A stretch of 64,000 bases of DNA from Amorphophallus konjac (Eukaryota; Streptophyta; Magnoliopsida; Alismatales; Araceae), in the NCBI GenBank assembly GCA_022559845.1, contig CM040127.1:30776708-30840707 (forward strand). Reading direction: 5' to 3'. A model generated the notes under the pieces. The model did not search any database. It saw only the letters and a list, made by a program, of their open reading frames with translations, and was not told the DNA's origin. Made by a program: the position numbers and the translations under genes. Below, piece by piece: positions 11,062 to 23,343 of this stretch (position 1 is the first letter of the stretch; the number at the start of each line of letters is the position of its first letter).

Positions 11062-12267
11062 ATAACCAAAGATTATTTTTATCTTTTACTACGCATGGGT
11101 TAACATTTTTGTGGATTATATCAAAAGATTCAAAACGACAATGACTTTTTAACGAAAGAAAGAAGATTTTAGGGACATCTTGATCAATAGTTATAATTTA
11201 GAGATTAAAATATAAATATTTATATTTGTAGGGACTACAAGATAAAATTACAAGTTATAACGGCCAAGTCGCTAACGCTGTGGAAGTTTGATATGGCTTT
11301 AGAGTAATGTACGAGGAAAGGCATCTATAAGCCATTTCCGATGAAACATTTTGACTGGTGCACGAGCAGTGGGTGTACTTTTTGAGACAGGTCGGGAAAG
11401 TGCGACTTTGCGAGATTAGGACTTCAAATTCATGAAATTGCTTTTGACGACGACCGAGAAAATCCTTTGGCTGGTACAAAGCTACGTGTGGAAAAAGTCC
11501 ACATGTGAGATAAAACTGTCGGAACAAGCAAAGCATAATAGTAGCATATGTTGCTTGCCTGGGCTTTTTAAAGACAGTTGTAAGAGTAGAAAACGCTCAC
11601 ACAATTTGAGTTGTTCGAGCGAGTCTTAACATTTGCGCTCTGTGAAGAGAAATTAACTTATAAGAAAACGAACAAAATTATGATTATGATTACAATTTCA
11701 TTTCAAAAACTAAATTCATTTGAATTACGTATTACATAACTCCTTGTTAGCCGATGAAGTCGTTGCATGGTGCTCATGACTCATGAGACATTCATAAGCA
11801 AAAGCAAAGTTCTTAATTACCAAGTTTTACAATCTTTATTTATCTTGATCTAACTTGTAGAATTTTTTAAATATTTTTCATTATTTTATAGCCACCCACT
11901 TTTTTCCTTTTTTACTTTAGATTCTAGTAGAATCTCATGCTTTCGAATACTTGAAAATTGGCAGTTTTTTTGTCGATTTTGACTTTGGGCTTTTTTAAGT
12001 CCCAAGTAAGTGTTAACGATTCATCCAAAGGCTCTAAGATGAAGGAATAGTATTAAAAATTACTATCTTTTCCACTATCTAACAAAACTCAGAATGAAGT
12101 AGAATTTAGAGTGAACATGGGATGTACCCTCTCATTGTGACATACAATCTTTGGAAAGAATTTAGAGTAAAATGGGATGTCCACCGAGAGACTTCATTGG
12201 CTCCAACTCCCACTTAAATTGACTTAAACTGAGGTCCCCAACAGCCATAGAGTTATCATCTTTTTGA
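10136..12267. other. Mixed GC-rich and AT-rich intergenic DNA
   Basis: The 10140-11020 part is GC- and CT-rich with poly-G runs (10273-10281, 10353-10366). It has short frames on both strands but no recognisable domain. It may contain more of the decayed gene at 9790-10135. A TC/AC microsatellite lies at about 11023-11061. From 11100 on the DNA is AT-rich with nothing recognised. Confidence 0.45.
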
Positions 12268-12312
12268 TGGGTTTTTTTTTTAAGTGAGTGGTATCATTAT
12301 TGTATTAATAAT
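12268..12312 (-). mobile_element. Short LINE-like 3' tail remnant
   Basis: A poly-T run followed by AAGTGAGTGGTATCATT and TTGTATTAATAATAAAAG matches the start of the LINE 3'-end insertion at 30771. It is therefore probably the poly-A end of a heavily 5'-truncated L1 on the - strand. No target-site duplication was found. Confidence 0.45.
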
Positions 12313-12659
12313 AAAAGAGAATTTTTTTGATAATCTTAAATTCATTATTTTGATGTGATGGGATTGGTGTGACTCGGTCGTGTAACTCAAGTTCAAGTAA
12401 AATATTATAAGAAGTCAAAACTATAATAATAAAAATAAAAAATCTCATTTAAATTTATATTTCAAATATTTATTCATATTTTGTTTTAAAACTTTCGAGT
12501 TAAATTCCGTATCACGACGCAAAGAAACCCATTATTCTACGTTTTATGATCACTTGTTATCTGCAGTGGGGTATGAGTGTTCGTTCCTTTTTATCGTCCC
12601 GACCGGCGATCCGCCCAGCCCTCCCAGTAGCCCCCGATCTTGCTTACCCTAATTTTCTA

Positions 12660-12828
12660 CAGGTGGGTTGGGAGAGGGAGGGGAAAGGGGCCGGGATTGG
12701 TGGGATCTGCCGCTGCGCTGCTCGTCGCCGCCGCCGCTGCTTCGCTCGCCGTCGCCGTCGCCGTCGCCGCCGCCCCGCTGAACGCTGTCGCTGCCCTTGC
12801 TTAGTGTTCCGCCTCACCTCCCATTCGG
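12660..12828 (+). other. CpG-rich exon-like block, candidate 5' UTR exon of the MED19 gene
   Basis: This is a sharp GC/CpG-rich island with GTC/GCC trinucleotide runs, surrounded by AT-rich DNA. It ends in a good splice donor (CATTCG followed by GTACGT at 12829). The next supported + strand exon with an acceptor is the MED19 start-codon exon at 34187. Everything between is transposon or unrecognised sequence, so a long 5' UTR intron is plausible. This is inference; transcript reads joining 12828 to 34187 would settle it. It could instead be the first exon of an unrecognised gene. Confidence 0.35.
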
Positions 12829-14050
12829 TACGTCTTCCCCTCGCCTCCACGTCCTTCCTGCTCCTCGCCCTCTGTTTCAACCCCGAAGTGGAGCGTTTGC
12901 GTTTCCAGGAGGGGGCTCGTGATCCCAGCGCGAACCCGGTATTCGCGGGTACCGGTTCCGATCCCGAGCTTGAAACCAGGCAACCCTACTTACAAGTGTT
13001 GGCCTGCGTGTCTTCCTTTCCCTGTGATTTCGCACGTTAAGTAGGCTGTAGTCCCGTTTTCTTGTTTTTCTTACCTCTTTCTGTTGGCTCCTTTTTGGTT
13101 ATTGATGGCAGAGGGAACTAAGTCTGTAGTGAACATATGATATCTTTATGCGCTAACGTGAAAGAAGTCGGATAGCATTAACGGATTAGTTAGCTACCTG
13201 TTTTTCTCATTGCTACATGGAGAATCATGTCATATAACTGAAATGTTAGTGAATTCAATCCTTTGGGGAGAAATATAGACTTTCGCTTACACATGAAAGA
13301 GAATAGCAAGGAGGCCCCATTGTCCGAAACAAAAGGAACATCTCAATCCTATGTACCTAGGTCAGTTCTGAAGGGTGGAAGCAACTAGGTGCATTTTCTG
13401 ATTTTCGGGACCAGAACAAACAAAAGAATAACATGTAATAAGGGCTGCAACCAAGAAAATGTCCTACTATTTAATTGTGCAAAGAAGATTTGGTTCCTCT
13501 CCTTGTGCAATGCGTTGCCTAGTTTTGTGTGTCGCCTCCAATAATCTCTGCTATTTCTGTGGCATGTGGTACATCTTGATCGAATGCATTGCCATTTATT
13601 GCCTTCTAAATGTTCTAAACACGTTTCTGGCAAAGAATGCTGCTGTGCTTTTCCCTTGGGTGGTCTGCCTCTTTTATTTTTTTTTTCAAAAAAAATATCC
13701 CAGTTAGTGCCTCAAGGGACGTTGGACATTTTCTAAACTCTGCAATTCTGGAAGACCTACTGCCATGTATTCATAGCTGCATGACAACCCAGCAGATAAC
13801 AGCTTTACACATGGGGTAGATTTCTAAATACGAGTTTCTTTTGCACAAGTTAACTCATGTCTTCAGCCTACACAGGCAAAAAAGGCAGAAGAAACATCTG
13901 ATTTTTGTGCCTTCCACAATGAGCCTCCAAAATTGCCATGTTGAGTATCTAAAAATGAGATGTTGATACAAGGATTTAATAGTGAAAATACATTATCTAT
14001 TCCCCTGCCACACACTGGCTTGACTTTGTCTGCTGTTTTTATCTGGCTGG
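12829..14050. other. Non-coding, possibly MED19 5' UTR intron
   Basis: No gene or bounded element recognised. Only short spurious frames are present. Confidence 0.4.
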
Positions 14051-15641
14051 TCGTCGTCATCATCATCATTAGAGCCTTATCTCAATTATTTGGGGTCGGC
14101 TTCATGAATCCTGCTCTGCCAAAGATTTCTATCAAGTGCTATATTCATATTTAAACCCAAAAAATTAATGTCCTTCCTAATAACATCGCACTATCTCATT
14201 TTAGGCCTTCCCCGAGCTCTTTAACTAGCATCCACTAAGATTCGGTCACATCTTTTAACCAGCGCTGAGTTAGGGCGACGAAGCGTATGTCCAAACCACC
14301 TGAGTATATTTTCTCCCATTTTACTATCAATTGGACTATCCCCAAGTCCTTACGGATGCGCTCATTCTTAATTTTATCTTTCTTAATCTTGCCACACATC
14401 CATCTCAGCATCCTCATCTCCGCTACACACATTTTGTGAATGTGTTCCTTTCGTACTGTCCAACACTCGGTACCATATAACAAAGCATGTCTCACAGCCC
14501 TTCTATAAAACCTCCCTTTGAGTTTCACAGGCATACGACGATCACAGAGGACTCTTGATGTGCTTCTCCATCTTAACCAGCCCGCCTTAATCTTATGTGC
14601 AACATCGTCATAAATCTCTTCATTCTCTTGTTTGATAGACCCTATGCACCGAAAGCTACTACTCTTCGGAATGTTATGTCCATCAATTAGAGCCATGTCT
14701 TCTTATATCACTCTCCTATTACTAAAATTACAATGCATAAAATCTGACTTGCCCCTATTAATTTTAAAACCTTTAGACTCCAAGGTATGTCTCCAACGCT
14801 CTAACTTAGCATTTAAAGCATCAATACTCTTATCAATTAAGACAATATTATCTGCAAATAACATACACCAAGGGATATCCTCATGTAATTATTTTGTTAC
14901 TTCATCCATAACTAAGGCAAAGAGATACAGACTTAGTGCAGAATCTTGATGCAAACTTATAAAAATTGTAAATTCACCAGTCTCTCCAGCAATAGTTCGA
15001 GCACTAGTAATAGCACCTTCGTACATATCCTTAACCAAATCAACATATCCTTGAGAGACTCATTTCTTTCTTAATGTCTACCAAATCAATTCTCTCGGTA
15101 CTCGATCATACACCTTCTCTAAATCAAGAAAAATCATATACAAATCTTTTCTCATCTCTCAATACTTCTTCATTAGCTGCCATACGAAGAAAATAGCTTC
15201 TGTAGTATATCGATTCGGCATAAAACCAAACTGATTTTTCGATACAGTAGTCATACATCGGAGGCGTTTTTCGATTACTCTTTCCCAAAGTTTCATAGTA
15301 TGACTCATAAGCTTAATTCCACGATAATTATTGCAATTTTGAATATCTCCTTTGTTTTTATAGAAAGGAACTACAACACTTTTTCTCCAAACTTCTGGCA
15401 TTCTCCGTTCATTTAAAATTTTATTGAAAAGTTTAGTTAGCTACTGAATACCAATGTCTCGTAGGCCTTTCCGTACTTCAATAGGTATGCTATCTGGTCT
15501 TAAGGTCTTGCCCACTTTCATTTTTCTTAAAGTATCCTCCACTTCTGACATCTTAATACGTCTGAAATACTGATATTTATCAAATCTCGTTGACTCTTGG
15601 GCACTTTCTAAAGAGAAATCTTTGGCGCAATCTCTATTAAG
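14051..15641 (-). mobile_element. Older RTE-type LINE, 3' half (RT C-terminal part to 3' tail)
   Basis: On the - strand this holds the second half of a plant RTE (craniofacial-development-protein-2-like) retrotransposon. It includes the RT blocks GIKLMSHTMKLWERVIEKRL and QFGFMPN (about 15200-15350). It also has the 3' region with AGWLRWRS, LYGTECW, EMRMLRWMCGK and KDKIKNERIRKDLG (about 14240-14620). The 3' end is a short (ATG)n-type tail at 14051-14071. It breaks off exactly at GCAATCTCTATTAAG (15627-15641), where the younger RTE is inserted. The missing 5' half is at 18835-20395. Frames are interrupted. Confidence 0.88.
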
Positions 15642-18600
15642 GCATCATCATCATCATCATTAGTCTTATCCCAATTATTTGGAGTCGGCTACATGAATCC
15701 TATTCCGCCAAAGGTTTCTATCAAGTGCTATATTCATATTTGAATCCCAAAAATTAATGTACTTCCTAATAACATCGCACCATCTCATTTTAAGCCTTTC
15801 TCGAGCTCTTTTACTAGCATCCACTAAGATTCGGTTACATCTTTAACCGGCGTTGAGTTAGGGCGACGAAACACATGTCCAAATCACTTGAGTCTATTTT
15901 CTTTCATTTTTTTATCAATTGAGGCTATTTTCAAGTCCTTACGGATGTGCTCATTCTTAATCTTGTCTTTTTTAGTCTTACCACATATCCATCTCAACAT
16001 CCTCATCTCTGCTACACACATTTTGTGAATGTGTTCCTTTCGTATTGTCCAACACTCGGTACCATATAACAAAACATGTCTCATAGCCGTTTTATAAAAC
16101 CTCCCTTTGAGTTTCACAGCCATACGACAATCACAGAGGACTCCTGATGTGCTTATCCATCTTAACCAGCATGCTTTAATCTTATGTGCAACGTCGTCAT
16201 GAATCTCCCCATTCGCTTGTATGATAGATCCCAAGTATCAAAAGTTACTACTCTTCTGAATGTTATGTCCATCAATTAGAGCTATGTTTTCCTGTACCAC
16301 TCTCCCATTACTAAAATTACACTGCATAAACTCTGACTTGCTCCTACTAATTTTAAAATCTTTAGACTCTAAAGCAAGTCTCCAACGCTCTAATTTATCA
16401 TTCAAAATATGAATACTCTCATCAATTAAGACAATATCATCTGCAAATAACATACATCAAGGGATATCCTCATGCATTTATTTTGTTACTTTGTCCATAA
16501 TTAAGGCAAAGAGATATGGACTTAGTGCAGAACCTTGATGCAAACCTATAGAAACTAAAAATTCACCAGTCTCTCCAGCAATGGTTCGAACACCAGTAAT
16601 AGCACCGTCGTACATATCCTTAATCAAATCAACATGTCCTTGAGAGACTCATTTCTTTCTTAATGTCTACCAAATCAATTCTCTCGGTACTCGATCATAT
16701 GCCTTCTCCAAATCAAGAAAAATCATATACACATCTTTACTCATTTCTCTATACTTCTCTATTAGCTGTCATAGTAAGAAAATAGCTTATGTAGTAGATC
16801 TATTTGGCATAAAATCAAACTGATTTTCTGATATAATAGTCATACATCAGAGGCATTTTTCGATTACTCTTTCCCAAAATTTCATAGTATGACTCATAAG
16901 CTTAATTCCGCGATAATTATTGCAGCTTTGAATATCTCCTTTATTTTTATAGAAAGGAACTACAACACTTTTTCTCCAAACTTCTGGCATTCTCCGTTCC
17001 TTTAAAATTTTATTGAAAAGTTTAGTTAACCACTGAATATCAATGTCTCTTAGGCCTTTCCATACTTCAATAGGTATGCCATCTGGTCCTAAGGTCTTGC
17101 CCACTTTCATCTTCCTTAAAGTATCATCCACTTCTGACATCTTAATGCTCCTGAAATATTGATATTTATCAAATATTGTTGACTCTTGGGCACCTTCTAA
17201 AGAGAAATCTTTGACGCAATCTCCGTTAAGTAACTTCTGAAAATAACTATGCCACCTCTCTTTAATCTCAAGATCCTTAGTTAAAACCCTTTGATCTTCA
17301 CCTTTAATGCAACGAATATGATCTAAATCTCTATTTTTCCTTTATCTTAATTTAGCAAGTTTAAATATGTCATTTTCACCCTCTCGGATTCTTAATTTAT
17401 TATATAAATATTCAAATACTTGTGATTTAGTTTCACTATCTACTTTCTTAACCCTCTTTTTAGCGATTTTATAAGTTTCTAGGGTTTGATTATTTTTGTT
17501 AGTTTGCCAAACTTTAAAGCACTTATTTTTTACTCTAATGGTATTTTGGATTTCCTCACTTCACCATCAAGTCTCATTTTCTAAATTCTTTTTACCTTTA
17601 GATGCGCCTAAGAGTCGTTTTGCTACACTCGTTATACAATTTGTAACATTATTTCACATTACATTAGTTTCTTATTCTAAATTTCAAATATTTTCCTTCA
17701 ATAGATGATTTTTAAATGTTTTTAAAATTTTACTTTCTAAATTCCACCATTTAATCTTACATCAATTATTTATATTGGTCTTTCTTTTGAATTTAGGGAT
17801 AATGACATCCATTACTAACAACCTATGTTGAGGGGTTAGACTCTCTTCAGAAATAACTTTGCAATCTTTACATAAAGCTCTATCGACCTTCTTAATAAGA
17901 AATAGTCAATTTGACTTATATGTGTTCCACTCTTATATGTTATTAAGTGTTCATCCCTCTTCTTAAAGAAGGTATTAGCAATTGCTAGATCATAGGTCGT
18001 AACAAAATCAAGAATAATATATCCCATATCATTTTTATTGTCAAAATCAAATCCTCAATGAATCCTCTCATAATCTCTATCATCTTTACCCACATGACCA
18101 TTAAGATTTCCTCCAACAAAGATTCTCTCTTCACTAGGGATATTTTGGATCAAACTATCAATAGCCTCCAAAAATTACTTTTTAATGCTCTATTCTAATC
18201 CTAATTGAGGTGCATATGCACTAATTATATTCAAAATATCATCACCTAAGATAAGCTTAATAACATCAGTCTATCCCCTAATCTATTAACTTCTACAACT
18301 CTACCTTTTAAGTTTTTATCTATTATTATAGTAACACCATTTCTAGAGTTACTATTACCCATATACTAAATTTTATATCCATCAATATCTTTAGCTTTTT
18401 GTCCTTTCCACCTAATTTCTTGTAGGCAAGTTATGCTAACCTTTCTGTCCTTCATTAACTTAATCAATTCTAAACCCTTACCCGTTAAAGTTCCTATATT
18501 CCAAGTAGTTAGACGGATCTTATATTTTTGGAATAGTTTCTTTACCCGTGAACGTCCAACCCCACACGGGAACCGTTGTCTATTTGACACCGCAATCGAT

Positions 18601-18834
18601 CGCCATTGCGGCGCGTCGCTTACGGGGAACGCCCTAGGTAGCCCTTGCTCACTTATCATTCCATCCGGGTTCCGATGTAACGCGTCGCTTCTGGAGGACG
18701 CCTTAGCATTAGCACAAAATGTATTTAGATTAGAATTCATGTGGGAGATGTGACAAAATTTTACTGCTGGCTGTCAACCTAACGCAAATCCTCCCTCTTT
18801 CTCATCCGGACTTGGGACCGACCATGGCAGAGTT
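15642..18834 (-). mobile_element. RTE-type LINE, near full length (about 3.2 kb), nested in an older copy
   Basis: On the - strand, in order: a 5' leader; a conserved N-terminal segment (NPDGMISEQGLPRAFPVSDA); the endonuclease start (RLTTWNIGTLTGKG, then CLQEIRWKGQ) at about 18370-18740; a later endonuclease block (KRDEHLITYKSGTHISQIDY) near 17880-17960; RT at about 16240-17140 (KTLGPDGIPIEVWKG, NNYRGIKLMSHTMKFWE, MLFADDIVLIDES with the YADD-like FADD active-site box); and the C-terminal LYGTECW/EMRMLRWICGK region. It ends in a (GAT)n-type tail at 15642-15662. Flanking 15-bp repeats GCAATCTCYATTAAG (15627-15641 and 18835-18849, one mismatch) mark its insertion. Several stops and frameshifts make it inactive. 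Confidence 0.92.
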
Positions 18835-20395
18835 GCAATCTCCATTAAGTAACTTCTGAAAATAACTATGCCACCTCTCTTTAATCTCAATATCCTTAGT
18901 TAAAACCATTTGATCTTCACCTTTAATGCAAAGAACGTGATCTAAATCTCTAATTTTCCTTTCTCTTAATTTAGCAAGTTTAAATATGTCCTTTTCACCC
19001 CTCTCAGGTTCTTAATTTATTATATAAATCTTCAAATACTTGTGATTTTGCTTCACTAACTACTTTTTAACCATCTTTTTAGCGATTTTATGAGTTTCTA
19101 GGGTTTGATTATTTTTGTTAGTTTGTCAAACTTTAAAATACTCATTTTTACTCTAATGGTATTTTGGATTTCCTCACTTCACCATCAAGTCTTTTTTTCT
19201 AAATTATTTTTACCTTGAGATGCGCCTAAGAGTCATTTTGCTACACTCATTATACAATTTATAACATTATTCCACATTGTATTAGTTTCTTATTCTAAAT
19301 TCTAAATATTTTCCTTCAATAGATGATATTTAAATGTTTCTAAATTTTTACTTTCTAACTTCCATCGTTTAATCTTTAGAGTAATTATTTATATTGGTCT
19401 TTCTTTTGAATTTAGGGATAATGACATCAATTACTAACAACCTATGTTGAGGGGCTAGACTCTCTCCAGAAATAACTTTACAATCTTTACATAAAACTCT
19501 ATCGACCTTCTTAATACGAAAATAGTCAATTTGACTTATATGTGTTCCACTCTTATATGTTATTAAGTGTTCATCCCTCTTTTTAAAGAAGGTATTAGCA
19601 ATTACTAGATCATAGGCCATAACAAAATCAAGAATAGTATATCCCATATCATTTCTATTGTCAAAATCAAATCCTCCATGAATCCTCTCATAATCTCTAT
19701 CATCTTTACCCACATGACTATTAAGATTTCCTCCAACAAAGATTCTCTCTTCACTGGTGATATTTTGGATCAAACTATCAATAGCCTCCAAAAATTACTT
19801 TTTAATGCTATATTCTAATCCTACTTGAGGTGCATATGCACTAATTATATTCAAAAGATCCTCACCTAAGATAAGTTTAATTAACATCAGTCTATTAACT
19901 TCTACAACTCTATCTTTTAAGTTTTTATCTATTATTATAGTAACACCATTTCTAGAGTTATTATTACCCATATATCAAATTTTATATCCATCAATATCTT
20001 TAGCTTTATGTCCTTTCCATCTAGTTTCTTTTAGGCAAGCTATGTTAACCCTCATGTCCTTCATTAACTTAACCAATTCTAAACCCTTACCCGTTAAAGT
20101 TCCTATATTCCAACTAACTAGACGGATCCTATGTTTTTGGACTAACTTCTTTACCTATGAATGTCTAACCCCACACGGGAACCTTTTCCTATTTGACACC
20201 GCAATCGGGCGCCATTGCGGCGCGTCGCTTACGGGGAACGCTCTAGCTAGCTCTTGCTCACTTATCATTCCATCCGGGTTCCGATGTAATGCGTCGCTTC
20301 CAGGGGACGCCCTAGCATTAGCATAAAATATATTTAGATCAGAATTCATGTGGGAGATGTGACAAAATTTTATTACTGGTTGTCAACCTTCTGCC
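18835..20395 (-). mobile_element. Older RTE-type LINE, 5' half (endonuclease part)
   Basis: Same family and strand as 15642-18834, covering the 5' end and endonuclease region. It includes NPDGMISEQELARAFPVSDA near 20230-20340 and the endonuclease block EERIFVGGNLNSHVGKDDRD plus TYKSGTHISQIDYFRIKKVD at about 19500-19790. It begins on the left with the second copy of the 15-bp duplication and continues the broken 3' half at 14051-15641, so the two halves together make one element. The 5' boundary near 20395 is approximate. Confidence 0.85.
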
Positions 20396-20879
20396 ACAGA
20401 TCCTCTCTCTAACCCTGTTGTACATATTTGGGCAAATGTCTGCCAGCGTTCTATTTTCAATGCATCCAAATATAACTGTCACTTATTCCAATTAAAAGAA
20501 TGGTGTCACAAAAATAATTTTCTTGGAAAGTGAAGTTTCATGGGAAATATTTTCTGATTTTGTCCAATGTGCAGGGGAGTGCATGGTTTTTCCCAGCACA
20601 GGATCTGTGCTATCACCTGTGCACTGAGCCTAACAGGCCCACTCATGCCTTTGTGTGTAGTTGTGAAGGCCACTTCTGATAGAGATGAAGTGGGATGGAA
20701 AAAACATGGGTAGGAAAAATTGTCCTAAGTTCAATTTCCCCATGTTGAGGGGTGGGAAAATAGAATCCAGGAAAATAAGGAGTATTCTGAGAATGCGAGG
20801 AATAATTTCCCAACTAACATTTTTTGGTGCTCTCATATGGAGGCAGATTGGTGCTTTTGGCATGACATTTGTTGAGGGG
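20396..20879. other. Unclassified sequence between RTE and L1
   Basis: No domain or bounded element recognised. The frame at 20685-20880 does not match L1 until the ICKSKEEEEARIMDL segment at its end. Confidence 0.35.
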
Positions 20880-22639
20880 ATCTGCAAAAGCAAGGAGGAA
20901 GAGGAGGCTAGGATCATGGATCTTTGATATTTCAACAACCTAGGCTTGCTGAGCAAATGGTCATGCAAACTGAGTACAGATGAATGTGGGTTGTGGCTAG
21001 ATGCCATCAAACATAAGTATTATAGAAGATATATAGGTTGGGACATTGCCCGTCTCATTGTACAATATCTCCAGCCTTTGGGAGTGCAACTCTGAATGCT
21101 AGAGGTGCTGTCTCGCCAGTTGTCTAATTCTCCTTAGGTGATGGACAAAGAATCCTATTTTGGCAGCATACATGGTCCGATGATAGATTGACTGAAGTCT
21201 TCCCTGAACCCATCAGCATTTCTTGCATTCTTGGTGCTATGATTGCTGAGGCTTTTGATCTTAGGGACATGGGAGGAGGAACAAGGTTTAAAAAGGCGAT
21301 GAGGCGTACGCCTTAAGGTGAGGCACCCAAATTTAGCCTTATGGCTTGCACCGTCATCCAAAAAAAATGAGGTGTACATTTTTTATTGGGAAAGGTGGTT
21401 TTTGGCGGTAAGGCACAGAGGCATTGGAGAGGCACACGCCTTGATCATGCCAGTCAATGGCCAAGATTTCATCATAAAGAAATATTAAAATAGGGTTTTA
21501 AATTTTGGGCCCCATTCTTGTTACGTGTTTCCTAGTCCTGAGTCTCCTGACCCCTTAGGAGTTGCGCAGAGAAGGAGGACAAAATGTTTCCTTCATGGCG
21601 GAAACTGCACATTGGGGACATCTGAATCTTGGGCCTGTGATTCTGGCAGCCTTCACAATTGCCGGCGAGGCGGTGACGACGTCCATTGTCCGTTAACTGC
21701 ACTGCTGATGGTGGCTTCACCCGGTGGCTCCAGGTATGTTTTGTCGTTTGTGGTTTTTTCCCCCTTCTCTAGCAAAACACCAGCAGCAGCGAACATCAAT
21801 CTTCCTCAGCAAACCACAGCTGGACTTGCATGTTCTTCTTCCTCCTCCTCCGTCATCACGAATATCCCTTTTTTTTTCTCTTTCTTGTCCCCAAGTGCAG
21901 CGCATAGGCTAGCCTCTTTATTTGTTTAATCTGTTCCAATTTTTATTTCATCTTACATAGTTGAGGTGACAACAACATGCTTTACCATTGAGCTGATATA
22001 GCATTTTTAGATACAAATAATTTTATTTTATTTATTGTATTTTATCATATTTATTGAGGCTTACCACTTATGCCTCGTGAGGTGTTGAACCCCCAAAAAG
22101 TTCATAATTTCTGGTAATTACAGAAAAATTCAGAAATTAAAATGTCTTAGACTATGACAAGAAGCGATGCTTGGCTGTCACCGTCATACGGATGCTCATC
22201 GGCGTTTCATCGAACACCTTGTGAGCGGCACAAAGTCATGCACACCCACTCTACAACATCAAGCGTTCAGCTTTTAAAGTTCATTAAGACATTTTGCCGA
22301 GCACCTGGCAGGCGACATAAGGTCACCAAGTACTCAACAAAGGCTCACGCTAAGACAAGCTCTTTAGCTCTTTATGACAAGTGGGCATTCTGCCGAGCAC
22401 CTCGTGAGCGGCATGAAATTACACGCTCACGGGATAAAGTCCATACGAAATTAAGTTTTTAGTGCCATTGTGTATCCCCGTGGCATTGAAATATAATTCC
22501 CGTTACCCCAAAATCAACGGGTAGCAAGACGGTGTCTGGAGACGGGCAATAAACAAACAAAACCTGCTGTGAGAAAGGGCAGAAAAGGATAAAAAAATTC
22601 TAGAATTATGGCCTTTCATAGGCAATGATTGGACTGCAC

Positions 22640-22935
22640 AAGAGGGGGGGACCGCCCTCTCCCTCTTCCCTCCTGCCAAGGAACCCACCGGAGGGGGGAG
22701 CCCCCTCGGGCCTGCTCCCACTAGGGGGAGGCTCCTCCGCCTGCTATTGCCACCGGGGGGAGGCCCCTGATGGTGGGAGGCCCCCCCGCCTGCTACACCC
22801 ACCTGGGCCTGCTGCCATCGGGGGGAGCCCCCCCCCCAACTGGGGGAGAGCTCCCCCTCCTACACCCATCGGGGGAACCCCCTGTCTGCTGCTGCCACTG
22901 GGGGGAGGCCCTATTAATTGAAGAAGGGGGGGGGG
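22640..22935. repeat. GC-rich minisatellite in the LTR
   Basis: Irregular repeats of a unit containing GCCTGCTNCCAC and GGGGGGAGGC(C), with poly-G/poly-C slippage. The long open frames here on both strands are artefacts of the repeat. Confidence 0.7.
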
Positions 22936-23343
22936 TGCGGTCACCACCTTCTAGTCCCCCTGGCAAGGATGGCAAACTCGGTTTCGGCCGGGTCCGAAAC
23001 CGATACGACTTGGTATCGGTTTCGGTTTAGGCCGAAACTCAGTTAAAAGGTTAAAAAATCAAATTAATTCTAAAAAATCTGAAAAAAATCATAAAAATAT
23101 AAATAATCACTTAAAATCACAAAAAATATTACACTTGCATTTGACTGTATAAGTTAGTGCAATAACCTTGAAGTAGACAACTACGCATTGAACTTCAAAC
23201 ATTGAACATGTGAAAGTTAAACTAATATTCCATTGTACATTAATACAAGCAGTACAATAAACCAAATTAGACAAAATAAATGTTACAAAAATTCATTGAT
23301 TCTTACCTAATATGGATAATAATTACTAGAAGAACCTTCTCCC

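Noticed and set aside
22503..23030. Gly/Pro-rich frames on both strands
   Set aside because: Generated by the GC-rich LTR minisatellite.
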